From NCBI GenBank assembly GCA_004332335.1, contig SISS01000045.1, forward strand, positions 1 to 35,675: 35,675 nt of DNA. Direction: 5' to 3'. The DNA is from Methanoregulaceae archaeon UXB-2016. Lineage in GTDB: Archaea > Halobacteriota > Methanomicrobia > Methanomicrobiales > Methanospirillaceae. Under the pieces are notes generated by a model. That model was given only the letters and a program-made list of their open reading frames with translations, did no database searches and was not told the DNA's origin. The translations under genes and the position numbers were made by a program. Below, one piece after another: positions 16,128-24,125 of this stretch (position 1 is its first letter; each line of letters opens with the position of its first letter).

Positions 16128-16159
16128 AGTCCCTGATCCAACGGGAGCCAGGAGATCGC

Positions 16160-16372
16160 ATGTCGACGTTTACCGCCGTGTTGCACAAAGAGGATGACCT
16201 GTACGTGGCCGAATGCACGGAGGTCGGCACGGTCAGCCAGGGAGGGACCGTCGAGGAGGCCGTGAGCGACCTCAAAGAGGCGACGATACTCTACCTGGAA
16301 GAGTTCCCGCAGACCGAAGAGAGACGGGCGATCCTGACCACCTTCGAGGTGTCGTCGGTTGCCTCATCATAA
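16160..16372 (+). CDS. hicB: HicB-family antitoxin, second pair
   Basis: A 70-residue HicB antitoxin: FTAVLHKEDDLYVAECTEVGTVSQGGTVEEAVSDLKEATILYLEEFP shows the classic HicB domain (beta strand, ECPE/ECTE-like motif, GDT/GGTxEEA helix). It binds and blocks the HicA encoded immediately downstream and probably represses the operon. GGAG is positioned 5 bases before the ATG. The gene overlaps hicA by 14 bases. It is divergent from the ATPase gene, sharing one short promoter region. Confidence 0.92.
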   Translation: MSTFTAVLHKEDDLYVAECTEVGTVSQGGTVEEAVSDLKEATILYLEEFPQTEERRAILTTFEVSSVASS

Positions 16373-16589
16373 GCCGGTCTCGGGCGATCAAGCCATACGC
16401 ATCCTCTGCAACCGGTTCGGGTTCTCCATCTCCGGTCGGGCCGGAAGTCACGTACGACGTTCAAAAATGACGGACAGCGGCAGGGTGGGAACCGTCGTGC
16501 CGGACCACGACGAGTTGAAGACCGGTACGCTCAGAGGAGTCCTCCGACTCGCACAGGTGGAGATCGACGAGTTTTACCGGTTTGTCTGA
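16359..16589 (+). CDS. hicA: HicA-family mRNA interferase toxin, second pair
   Basis: A 76-residue toxin with a dsRBD-like fold that cuts mRNA. The start is a TTG at 16359 giving MPHHKPVSGDQAIRIL, the normal HicA opening; the catalytic His is His31 in GRAGSHV, and the C-terminus GTVVPDHDELKTGTLRGVLRLAQVEIDEF is the conserved HicA ending (PxHxELxxGTLRxILRxA). The frame is intact. Overlap with hicB and the weak start codon would keep toxin below antitoxin. In contrast to the pair at 13340-13785, this module appears functional. Confidence 0.92.
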   Translation: MPHHKPVSGDQAIRILCNRFGFSISGRAGSHVRRSKMTDSGRVGTVVPDHDELKTGTLRGVLRLAQVEIDEFYRFV

Positions 16590-16769
16590 ATCGGTCTGGG
16601 GGCACTCCCGGTTCGTCGCGGCGGTCATCGTCGCACCACTGTCGGTCGGCGAACCCGACATGGAGGGTGTGGCCGCCGTCGCAAAGAGACGGCCCGAACG
16701 CTCGCCCCCGCGCATCGATCCCTTTTTCCCGCCGTGAGCAGAGCTCTCAGCTCCCAGGTTCGATCCGCC

Positions 16770-17298
16770 ATGGTCACCGTCTGCGCCTACTGCAACACGA
16801 TCCTCCGCCCCGCGAGCGAGCCCGACGAGCCCGTCAACCACGGGATCTGCGAGACCTGTCATACGCGCTTCCTCTCCCTCCTCGGGGTCAACATCGCCCG
16901 CTACCTGGACCTGCTCGACGCCCCCGTCGTGCTGGTCGACGAGGAGGCCCGGATCCTGAGCGCGAACCACCTGGCCCGGGGGCTCTTCGAGATCCCCGCC
17001 GGCACGGACTCGAACCCCCGGCTCTGCGGGAATGTCTTCGCATGCGAGAACGCTGGCCTCCCCGGGGGCTGCGGCCAGACGGTCCAGTGCTCGGGCTGCG
17101 CGATCCGGAACACGGTCATGGAGACCCACCGCACGGGCGCCCCAGTCGACCGCCGGCCGGCCGTGCTCACCCGGCGGCTGCGCGGTATCAGAAAGCCAGC
17201 TCGATCTCTGCATCTCCACGCGAAGAGAGGGGCAGGTGGTCCTGCTGAGGATCGAGCAGGCCGGGACCGGAAAGACCTGGCCCGACCGTATAGCGTGA
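16770..17298 (+). pseudogene. PAS-domain sensor protein with Cys motifs, frameshifted near its 3' end
   Basis: The first ~134 codons encode a treble-clef-like zinc site (CAYC at residues 5-8 and CETC at 31-34), a PAS domain beginning NIARYLDLLDAPVVLVDEEARILSANHLA, and a four-cysteine block (CENAGLPGGCGQTVQCSGCAIRNTV) found in a group of archaeal and bacterial PAS proteins. The expected C-terminal part (SESQLDLCISTRREGQVVLLRIEQAG) is in another frame, so an indel sits near 17165-17185. In the original frame the protein would run into the antisense of the sugar dehydrogenase gene. The last strand LDLCISTRREGQVVLLRIE would complete the PAS fold. No output domain is present in either frame. Could be a sequence error. 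Confidence 0.7.
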
Positions 17299-17310
17299 CC
17301 TGTCGTCCTC

Positions 17311-18648
17311 TCAGCCCGCCACGAGCTTCAGCACCTCTCCCGTCGTCGTGGCCGGGTCCGGGCCCATCACGGTGTTGACCAGGACGTAGACCTCGCGGGC
17401 CCGGTCCTCACCGAAGCCCCGGACGTAGGCGTTCGGATTGCCGTCCGTCGTGTTCGCGATCCCGAGCTCCTGCGTGGTCCACATCCGGTTCTGCTCGGCC
17501 GTGACCTCGGCCGCCTCGAGCGGGTACTGGCCGAGGTCGAAGCCGGCCGGCGGGGTCGCGGCCAGGAGCCGGCCGCCGCCGCCCGAGCCGGCCCGGCCGC
17601 TCCAGTCGCCGAAGACGTACTTCCCCGCGAGCGCCGGCACCGCCTTCCCGCGGTAGACGAACCCACCCACGACCGTCGTGCCCATGTCGTGCCCGAGCTC
17701 GACGATCGGCCCGATCAGGGGCTCGCCCCGTGCCCCGACGGCCGGGCACGTCCCGGCCGGAGGCCGGGAGCTGTCGTCGGGATCGAAGCAGTGCGTCCCC
17801 TCGCGGATTCGCCAGCCGTAGTTGCCCCCCTTTGCCACGACGTGGACCGACTCGAAGAGGGCCTGGCCGGCCGAGGCCGTGACCGGGCGGCCGGTCTCCG
17901 CATCGAACGAGAGGTACGCCGGGTTCCGGAGGCCCGTCGCGAAGATCTCGGGGAGGATGCCCGCCGTGGTCACGAACGGGTTGTCGGCCGGGATCGCGTA
18001 CGCCCTGCCGCCCTCGCCCGGCCGGTCGACATCGATGCGGAGGAGCTTGCCGAGGAGCGAGGCCCCGTCCTGGGCATTCCCGGTCCCGGGCGTGTGGCCC
18101 GTCCCCTCGTCGTCGGCCCCGCCTCCGTCGCCGAGGGCGAGGTAGAGGTAGCCGTCGGGCCCGAAGAGGACCGGGCCGCCGTTGTGGTTCTGGGCCGGCT
18201 TGTCGATCGCGAGGAGGCCGCGCTCGTCGTACCGCGGGTTCAGCCCGACCATCCGGCTCCGGAGGTCGAGAAACGGCTCGTCCAGGAGCCGTTCGTCGGG
18301 CAGGACGATACGCACGACGCCGATCTGGTCGACGACGAAGCGTCGCCCGCTCCCGTCGCTCGGTTCGACGAACGCAATCGGGGCGCAGAGGCCGGTCGCG
18401 ACCCGCTCGAGCCCGACCGTGATCGGCGGGGCCGCGAGCGGCGTGAACGACTGCCCGTCCCGGAACGTGGCCGCCTGGGGGGAGGCCTGGTTGGTCAGGT
18501 CCGCCCGCGAACCGGTCGTCGCGGTCACGGGAGAGGCGCTCCCCTCCGGCGACGGAGAGGCGGGCGGCACGTCGCCCGGGTTGCCCGCGCACCCGACCAG
18601 GGCGGCGCAGGTCGCGACGATGAGGAGGAGGACTATCTCAGGGCCCAT
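17311..18648 (-). CDS. PQQ-dependent sugar dehydrogenase-like lipoprotein (glucose/sorbosone dehydrogenase family)
   Basis: A 445-residue exported protein. Starting at the ATG read from 18648 gives a lipoprotein-type signal (IVLLLIVATCAALVGC, with Cys as the first mature residue); a GTG at 18669 would add seven residues. The TATA-like gtttatcg at 18674-18681 sits about 28 bases upstream, supporting a leaderless start at 18648. The body is a six-bladed beta-propeller of the GSDH/Yli I family: ATGLCAPIAFVEPSDGSGRRFVVDQIG, NHNGGPVLFGPDGYLYLALGDGGG (His and Gly of the PQQ/Ca site), GLRNPAYLSFD, GGNYGWRIREG, GGFVYRGKAVPALAGKYVFGDW. It probably oxidises aldose sugars outside the cell. Whether PQQ is available in a methanogen is doubtful. 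Confidence 0.9.
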   Translation of the reverse strand: MGPEIVLLLIVATCAALVGCAGNPGDVPPASPSPEGSASPVTATTGSRADLTNQASPQAATFRDGQSFTPLAAPPITVGLERVATGLCAPIAFVEPSDGSGRRFVVDQIGVVRIVLPDERLLDEPFLDLRSRMVGLNPRYDERGLLAIDKPAQNHNGGPVLFGPDGYLYLALGDGGGADDEGTGHTPGTGNAQDGASLLGKLLRIDVDRPGEGGRAYAIPADNPFVTTAGILPEIFATGLRNPAYLSFDAETGRPVTASAGQALFESVHVVAKGGNYGWRIREGTHCFDPDDSSRPPAGTCPAVGARGEPLIGPIVELGHDMGTTVVGGFVYRGKAVPALAGKYVFGDWSGRAGSGGGGRLLAATPPAGFDLGQYPLEAAEVTAEQNRMWTTQELGIANTTDGNPNAYVRGFGEDRAREVYVLVNTVMGPDPATTTGEVLKLVAG

Positions 18649-18711
18649 GAGCCCCCATCGGGCGGGCACGCGATAAACGTTTTCTGCTCCGGGCCGGGAG
18701 GCGGCGGCCGA

Positions 18712-18999
18712 TCAGAGACCCGGGATAAGGAGGGCGACGGCCGCACAGTGCAGGGCCGCGAAGAGCGGGATGGCGACCACGAACCGCGGCTTCCGGGTCT
18801 TGTGCCGGAAGAGGCTCATGCCGGCCAGGGCGCCGAACGGCCCGGGGAGTGCCGCGAGCAGGAGGGTCCGTTCGGGGGTCCGGCGCTCCCGGCGACGGGC
18901 ACGTCGCTTGTCGTCGCCGTAGAGGAGCATGACCACGAGGTTGACGGCGAGATAGACCGCGGCGAGCGGGAGGAGGAGCGCGATAGAGATCACCACCAC
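18712..18999 (-). CDS. DUF1294 membrane protein
   Basis: A 95-residue membrane protein starting at a GTG. It matches the DUF1294 signature: N-x-x-x-M-x-x-YG-DK-RA in VNLVVMLLYGDDKRRAR, RTPERTLLLAALPGPFGALAGM, then FRHKTRKPRF, with three hydrophobic helices (about 2-25, 45-62, 73-93). Function unknown. It starts 19 bases after the stop of the APC permease gene and is probably co-transcribed with it. Confidence 0.88.
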   Translation of the reverse strand: MVVISIALLLPLAAVYLAVNLVVMLLYGDDKRRARRRERRTPERTLLLAALPGPFGALAGMSLFRHKTRKPRFVVAIPLFAALHCAAVALLIPGL

Positions 19000-19018
19000 C
19001 CTTGGCCGGGAGACGGCA

Positions 19019-20302
19019 TCAGGATGCTGGGCCGGGTTCCACTTCCGACCGTCGCCCGGCGTGCCGCCGGTGGAGCATGAAGCCCGCCCAGGCCAGCGCG
19101 ATCAGGGCCGGATAGAGCACGGACCAGCCGGCGAAGAGGAGGATAACGCCCGTGAGCGCAAGCGAGACCGCGCTGACGAACCGGCCGGCGCGCACGCCCC
19201 GGAGGAGCACGAGCCCTGCCCCGCATCCCCCGAGATAGGTCAGGATGAACGCGGCGTTCGGGAGCTGGATCAGGGTCGGGAGCGAGACGAGCCCGGACGA
19301 GAAGCCGAGCAGGACGAGGCCGAAGGCGAGCCCCAGGAACCCGAGCCCGCCCGCCGGTGTCCGGTACCGCTCCGAGACGCGGGATAGGGCGACCGGGGCG
19401 TACCCCGTGGCCGAGAGGGAGTAGGCGAGCCGCGAGGCGGCGCCGGTGTAGGCGATCGCCGGGGCGACGCAGATAAAGAGCGCGGCTCCGCCCGAGAGGT
19501 AGCCCCCCCACGCGCCCGAGGAGAGCCGGATCAGGTGGACCAGGGAGACGTCCGAGACGCCGGGGCCGTAGCTCCTCGTCCCGATGACGGCGACGGCCGT
19601 GGCGAGGTAGACGAGGCTGACGACGACCGCGGCCGCGAGGGTGCCCCGGACCACGTCGCGCCCGGGGTTCTCGAACTCGGCCGTGAGGTGCGAGACCGCC
19701 TCCCAGCCGATGAAGCACCAGAAGATCAGGGTCATCGCATGGCCCACGCTCCCCCACCCGTGGGGGAGGAAGGGCGCGAAGTTGCCCGGGTCGACCGCGG
19801 TCGCGCTCCCGGCGAGGGCGGCCGCGAGGATCACGATCGTCGTGACCACGACCGCGACCTGGAGCCGGCCGGTCGTGCGCATGCCCAGATAGTTCGAGAC
19901 GAGGCCCGTGAGGAGGATGACGGCCGCGATGGCCAGCCGGGACGGGCTGCCGAGCCCGAAGGCCGCACAGACGTACCCCGCTCCGGTCAGGGCCAGGACC
20001 GGGGCCCCGACCACGACCGAGAGGAGGAAGAGCCAGCCGATCAGGGAGCCCGGGCCGGGGCCGAAGGCGCGGGTGACGAAGTGCGAGACCCCGCCCGCGC
20101 TCGGGTACCGGACCGAGAGGAGACCCATGGTCAGGGCCATGGGGATCACGAGCACGCTCATCATGCCCCACGCCACGAGCGAGGCCGGGCCTGCGGCCTC
20201 GGCCGCAAGGCCGGGCAGGATCAGGATCCCGGAGCCGAGCACGGACCCGATGTAGAGAGCTAGGACCTGCGGAAACCGGAGCGTGGCCGGAAAGGTCTCC
20301 AT
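19019..20302 (-). CDS. APC-superfamily amino acid permease (YjeH-like)
   Basis: A 427-residue permease with about twelve helices. The opening RFPQVLALYIGSVLGSGILILPGLAA carries the GSG(I) unwound TM1 motif of APC transporters that binds substrate alpha-carboxyl groups. The following AGPASLVAWGMM and PSAGGVSHFVTRAFGP blocks resemble the YjeH group of amino acid exporters. It is followed by a DUF1294 gene. No ribosome-binding site is obvious before the ATG. Direction and substrate of transport are inferred from family only. Confidence 0.9.
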   Translation of the reverse strand: METFPATLRFPQVLALYIGSVLGSGILILPGLAAEAAGPASLVAWGMMSVLVIPMALTMGLLSVRYPSAGGVSHFVTRAFGPGPGSLIGWLFLLSVVVGAPVLALTGAGYVCAAFGLGSPSRLAIAAVILLTGLVSNYLGMRTTGRLQVAVVVTTIVILAAALAGSATAVDPGNFAPFLPHGWGSVGHAMTLIFWCFIGWEAVSHLTAEFENPGRDVVRGTLAAAVVVSLVYLATAVAVIGTRSYGPGVSDVSLVHLIRLSSGAWGGYLSGGAALFICVAPAIAYTGAASRLAYSLSATGYAPVALSRVSERYRTPAGGLGFLGLAFGLVLLGFSSGLVSLPTLIQLPNAAFILTYLGGCGAGLVLLRGVRAGRFVSAVSLALTGVILLFAGWSVLYPALIALAWAGFMLHRRHAGRRSEVEPGPAS

Positions 20303-20463
20303 CTAGTGCCCCGTCGTGTCCGTCATCGTCATCCCCGCCCGTGTCGGATGCCTGTCCAGTGAGAGCTGCGCGCCGCCGGATGCGTCGCCGACGGCGCAGA
20401 ACAGAGGCGGCAGACCCCGGGGTCTCGGCGGACCGCGGCCGATACCCGTCGAGGCGGGACCGC

Positions 20464-21378
20464 TCAGCGCCGGCGGGCCGGGGGCCGCCCGGTCTTCCCC
20501 TTCATCCGCCGGTACCCGGTCCCGAGCTGCATGTGGAGCCACTCGACCCGGTCCCGTTTCGCCTCCTCGCTCTCGAAGGCGTGGTCCGTGTCGTACCACC
20601 GCACGAGCTTCGGGTCGCTCGCCGCGTCGGCGAACGCCTGGGATCGTTCGCGGGAGAAGACCTGGTCCCGCTCTCCGAACTGGAGGAGGAGCTTCGCCGG
20701 CGCAGCATGCCCGATGAAGGTCGCCGGGTCGATCGGAGCCATCACCTCGCGGTAGTGCTCCAGCTCGTCCCCCGTGAGCGAGGGCAGGTTCGCCACGGCC
20801 ACGTCCGTGAAGCTCGGGGCGCCGGCCATCAGCACGCAGGCCCGGCACCGGTGATCGACCCCGGCGAGCACGCCGCCGCAGAGCGCCCCGAAGCTGTGGC
20901 CGACATAGGCGACCTGCCCCGCGTCGACCCCCTTCCGTGCGACGACGAGGTCCAGGGCCCGGCGGAGGTCACGGACGATCTCGGTGAAGATCTCGCGGTT
21001 CTGCTCGGGGGTTCCGAGGGTCCGGATCCATTCCTCGCCGGCGGCCCACGGGGCGTCGATGAGCAGGGAGGCGATCCCCATGCCCCCGAGCCGGAGGCCC
21101 TCGTTGAAGAAGCTCGAGCGGTTGCCCGGCGCGGGATGGACAAAGAGCAGGGCCGCAAAGCGGTCCCGGCCCGTCGGGGCGATCCAGTAGGCCGGGATCC
21201 GCCTGCCGTCCAGGCCGGCGTAGCTGAGGTCCTGGACCGAGACCGTGCCCCGATCCGTCGCCTCCTGTTCTTCAAGATCAAAGGGTACGCTCTGGTCGTA
21301 CTCGAAGCGGGCCGACCGCTCCTCAAGCGATCCGGCCCCGGACGGACGGTGCGCATCCGTCTCTTTCCCGCCCTTCAT
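20464..21378 (-). CDS. Alpha/beta hydrolase (dienelactone hydrolase/acetyl xylan esterase-like)
   Basis: A 304-residue intracellular hydrolase. The catalytic triad is visible: nucleophile Ser162 in GHSFG, Asp238 in FGERDQVF, and His266 in YDTDHAF. The oxyanion region is LLFVHPAPGNRSSF. The N-terminal part (QDLSYAGLDGRRIPAYWIAPTG) is the beta-strand entry typical of prolyl-oligopeptidase/AXE1-like enzymes. The tail RRMKGKTGRPPARRR is highly basic. No signal peptide. Substrate unknown. The gene stands alone, divergent from the histidine kinase at 21539. Confidence 0.88.
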   Translation of the reverse strand: MKGGKETDAHRPSGAGSLEERSARFEYDQSVPFDLEEQEATDRGTVSVQDLSYAGLDGRRIPAYWIAPTGRDRFAALLFVHPAPGNRSSFFNEGLRLGGMGIASLLIDAPWAAGEEWIRTLGTPEQNREIFTEIVRDLRRALDLVVARKGVDAGQVAYVGHSFGALCGGVLAGVDHRCRACVLMAGAPSFTDVAVANLPSLTGDELEHYREVMAPIDPATFIGHAAPAKLLLQFGERDQVFSRERSQAFADAASDPKLVRWYDTDHAFESEEAKRDRVEWLHMQLGTGYRRMKGKTGRPPARRR

Positions 21379-21501
21379 TGTGGTGGAATAACGTGAGCAA
21401 CGGGCATAGCCCTTTCGCTCACGACGGAGGTCCGCCCGGATCAGGCCCGGGAACTGCCCTCAGTCGGGCCCCCGAGCGTGACCGCGCGAGGGCTCGTGCC
21501 A

Positions 21502-21512
21502 CCATTTAAGGC
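21502..21512 (+). promoter_or_regulatory. TATA box of the PAS histidine kinase gene
   Basis: ccatttaagg lies about 29 bases before the GTG/ATG at 21536/21539, with no ribosome-binding site in between, so the mRNA is predicted to be leaderless. Confidence 0.55.
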
Positions 21513-21538
21513 ACCCGCTCCCCCATCCACACAACGTG

Positions 21539-22933
21539 ATGCACTCGCTCGCCGTCCTGGTCGTGTCTCCCTCGGGGGATGCGCTTGCCGAGCACCTCCG
21601 CCGCCGCGGGCTCGACGCGACGTCGGCCCCGGACCTCGAGACGGCCCGTCACCACATCGAAGGCCACACGGTCGACGCCCTGGTCCTGCACCGCGACGCC
21701 GCCGGCGGGGACCCTCCGCCGGCCGGACCGACCCTCGTCCTCTACACTCCGGTCGCGTCCGCGGAGGAGGCGCTCCCCGGATGGCAGATCGTGGCCTACG
21801 CCGCGGACCCATTCGAGGCGGCCCCGCTCTTCACCCTCGCCCGCGCCGTGCGCGAGCTGGTCGCAGGCGTCCGGAACCTCGCCGCCCTCCGTGAGAGCGA
21901 GGCGCAGCACCGCCGGATCGTCGATGCTGTCAACGAGGGGATCCGGGTCATCGACCGGGACAACCGGGTCACCTACGTCAACCCCCACGCCGCGGCCATG
22001 CTCGGGTACACGCCCGAGGAGCTCCTGGGCGAGATCCCCTCCGACTACATCGTGACCGAGGACATGCCCCAGCTGGCCGAAGAGATCCCGCGCCACGAGC
22101 AGGGCGAGGCCTATCACTTTCACCAGATCCGGGTCCGGAAGCGGGACGGCAGCCCCCTCTGGATCGCCTACAACGCGGTCCCGATCATCGAGGGCGGTAT
22201 CTTCACGGGCTCGATCGCGATGTTCTCGGACATCTCGGCCCTGAAAGAGGCCGAGGAACTCCTCCGCGAGCGCACGGCCGAGCTCGAGGCGGCCTACCGG
22301 CGGCTCGCCCTGATCTCGGCCGTCACCCGGCACGACATCGGGAACGAGCTCCTCTCGGTCGAGGGGTATCTCCGGCATCTCGGCGCCGAGGAGTCAACCC
22401 CCCGGGCCGCCCGCCTGCTCGAGGGGCTCGCCCAGGCCGTGGAGCGGGTCCGGACGGTCGTGGGGTTCATGCGGGACTACCAGGCGATCGGCGCTCTGCC
22501 GCCGGTCTGGCTCGACCTGCGCGCCACGGCCGAGCGGGCGATCGAGGGGGCGGCGCCGCCCGAGGTCGTTGTGGAGAACTGCCTGCCCCGCGTCGAGATC
22601 CTGGCCGCACCCCTGATCGAGAAGGCGATCGCCAACCTGATCGAGAACGCCCTCCGGCACGGCAGGGGCACGGGCCGCGTCCGCCTCTCGGCCCGCGTCC
22701 AGGGGGCGTGGTTCCTGATCCTGGTCGAGGACGACGGCGCCGGGATCCCGGTCGACGAGAAGGGCCGGATCTTCAGCCAGGCCTACGGCCGGAACACCGG
22801 GTACGGGCTCTTCTTCGTGCGCGAGGCCCTCGAGAGCATGGGCATGACGATCGGCGAGAGCGGCGAGCCCGGCGTAGGCGCCCGGTTCGAGATCGCCCTG
22901 CCCGGCGAGCGGTGCCGGCCTCCGCCCCCCTGA
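21539..22933 (+). CDS. PAS-domain sensor histidine kinase
   Basis: A 464-residue cytoplasmic kinase (one more residue if the GTG at 21536 is used). Residues 1-95 form a receiver-like domain without clear phosphoacceptor (LAVLVVSPSGDALAEHLRRRGLDATSAPDLETA), followed by a PAS domain (about 120-240: HRRIVDAVNEGIRVIDRDNRVTYVN and the PAC stretch DGSPLWIAYNAVPI). The HisKA-like helix carries His265 in TRHDIGNELL, a form frequent in methanogen kinases. The HATPase domain has the N box with Asn370 (LIENALRHG) and the G1 box VEDDGAGIP. No transmembrane segment is seen, so the signal is cytoplasmic. No response regulator is adjacent. Confidence 0.9.
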   Translation: MHSLAVLVVSPSGDALAEHLRRRGLDATSAPDLETARHHIEGHTVDALVLHRDAAGGDPPPAGPTLVLYTPVASAEEALPGWQIVAYAADPFEAAPLFTLARAVRELVAGVRNLAALRESEAQHRRIVDAVNEGIRVIDRDNRVTYVNPHAAAMLGYTPEELLGEIPSDYIVTEDMPQLAEEIPRHEQGEAYHFHQIRVRKRDGSPLWIAYNAVPIIEGGIFTGSIAMFSDISALKEAEELLRERTAELEAAYRRLALISAVTRHDIGNELLSVEGYLRHLGAEESTPRAARLLEGLAQAVERVRTVVGFMRDYQAIGALPPVWLDLRATAERAIEGAAPPEVVVENCLPRVEILAAPLIEKAIANLIENALRHGRGTGRVRLSARVQGAWFLILVEDDGAGIPVDEKGRIFSQAYGRNTGYGLFFVREALESMGMTIGESGEPGVGARFEIALPGERCRPPPP

Positions 22934-22943
22934 CGGCCGCATA

Positions 22944-22953
22944 CCTTTATCTC
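22944..22953 (+). promoter_or_regulatory. TATA box of cutA
   Basis: cctttatctc lies about 28 bases before the start codons at 22974/22977 and directly after the upstream gene, giving cutA its own predicted leaderless transcript. Confidence 0.55.
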
Positions 22954-22976
22954 GCGGCGCCGGCGATCACCTGGTG

Positions 22977-23294
22977 ATGTCCACCGACGCCGTCGTGATC
23001 CTCTCCACGGCCCCGCCCGACCGGGCGCCCGCCCTCGCCCGCCGGCTCGTGGCCGACCGCCTTGCGGCATGCGTCCAGCTCGCCGGGATCCGGTCGTTCT
23101 ACCGCTGGGAGGGCCGGATCGAGGACGAGCCCGAGGAGCTGCTGATCATCAAGACCCGGCGCTCGCTCGCCGATCGGGTGATCGCCCGGATCCGGGAGCT
23201 CCACACCTACGAGGTGCCCGAGGCGGTCGTGCTCCCGATCGAGGCCGGGTCCGGCCCGTACCTCGAGTGGCTCACGGCCGAGACCGCCGAGTAG
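22977..23294 (+). CDS. cutA: Divalent-cation tolerance protein CutA
   Basis: A 105-residue CutA1 protein, a ferredoxin-like fold that forms tight trimers and is linked to copper and other divalent metal tolerance. Signature blocks are ILSTAPPDRAPALARRLVADRLAACVQL, FYRWEGRIEDEPEELLIIKTR and ELHTYEVPEAVVLPIEAGSGPYLEWL. Start either GTG 22974 or ATG 22977. The role in metal handling fits with the CopB and CDF genes further on, but they are not in one operon. Confidence 0.95.
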   Translation: MSTDAVVILSTAPPDRAPALARRLVADRLAACVQLAGIRSFYRWEGRIEDEPEELLIIKTRRSLADRVIARIRELHTYEVPEAVVLPIEAGSGPYLEWLTAETAE

Positions 23295-23363
23295 GCCGGT
23301 GCCGCGGCCCCAAGCTAATGGTATTAATGAGCGACGCTCCTTCTACCACTGAGGAGGATCGAT

Positions 23364-23846
23364 ATGAGGCGTCACGGGCAAGGGGTGAGCGATGTCGCCG
23401 CAGTGCTGCTGCTGGTCGCGATCGGGATGGGCCTGTCGGGCATGGTCTTCATGGGGGCCCTGACGATGGCCCGGGGAATGGAGCAGATCCCCAACGTCGC
23501 GTTTTACGCAGAGGAGACGCCTTCGGGCGGCATCCGGCTCGTCTCGCTCGGCGGCGACGCCCTGATCTTCGGTGGAGGCCCCGAGGAGCTCGTGCTCGAG
23601 CTTGTCGTGGATGACGCATCAGGCTCACATGCGCTCGATCCGGGGAGCACGAGGGCGAACTTCCGGCCCGGCGATGCGCTCAGCATCTGGTGGGACGGCA
23701 CGACGTACCATGCGGCCGCAGACCTGCCCGCAACCGGCCTCTCCCCATTGCTTCCGGGGCCGCTCTCGGTCCGGCTCGTCGACGGACGGAACCATTTTCT
23801 GATCGGCCATCGCGAGATTCGCGCCGGTGCGATCGCCGGAACCTAG
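23364..23846 (+). CDS. Archaeal type IV pilin-like protein
   Basis: A 160-residue secreted protein with a class III signal: short charged start MRRHGQ, then GVSDVAAVLLLVAIGMGLSGMVFMGAL, the hydrophobic assembly helix of archaeal pilins, with processing expected after the glycine. The rest is a beta-rich head (GGIRLVSLGGDALIFGG-PEELVLELVVDD, RPGDALSIWWDG, LPGPLSVRLVDGRNHFLI). It resembles the DUF1628/pilin_N group common in Methanomicrobia. A strong ribosome-binding site GAGGAGG lies 6 bases before the ATG. A prepilin peptidase (EppA/FlaK-like) would be encoded elsewhere. Confidence 0.85.
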   Translation: MRRHGQGVSDVAAVLLLVAIGMGLSGMVFMGALTMARGMEQIPNVAFYAEETPSGGIRLVSLGGDALIFGGGPEELVLELVVDDASGSHALDPGSTRANFRPGDALSIWWDGTTYHAAADLPATGLSPLLPGPLSVRLVDGRNHFLIGHREIRAGAIAGT

Positions 23847-24024
23847 GCACCCAGGGCGACATGGTCCGAGCTTGAGAGAGGAGATGCCCGTTACCTTCAC
23901 CGGCCCGATCGTGTCCGGAGCCGGACCAGGAGCATCCGGCAGAACGCCGGCCGGACCCGGACAGTCGAGAGAGGCGTGACCATGGGGGCTCACCGACCGT
24001 GCCGCTCGGACGTGCCGACGATCC

Positions 24025-24036
24025 GGGTATAAACCC
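24025..24036 (+). promoter_or_regulatory. TATA box of the leader ORF and fdhD
   Basis: gggtataaaccc is a near-ideal archaeal TATA box; it lies about 27 bases before the ATG of the 22-codon ORF at 24057, which leads into fdhD. Confidence 0.65.
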
Positions 24037-24056
24037 GCAGACGAAGAGGAGTGTGC

Positions 24057-24125
24057 ATGACGGACGAGATGCGAGCGGCGCTCCGTGCGGGCACTGCCGC
24101 GAACGCGGGGGAGGGACGGTCGTGA
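24057..24125 (+). CDS. 22-codon leader ORF overlapping fdhD
   Basis: A 22-residue open frame (MTDEMRAALRAGTAANAGEG then RS) with its own ribosome-binding site (GAGGAG, 5 bases before the ATG). Its stop codon overlaps the fdhD start in the arrangement GTGA (24122-24125), so ribosomes finishing it could restart on fdhD. The peptide has no recognisable domain. Coupled translation or a regulatory uORF are both possible; it may also be a chance frame. Confidence 0.45.
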   Translation: MTDEMRAALRAGTAANAGEGRS

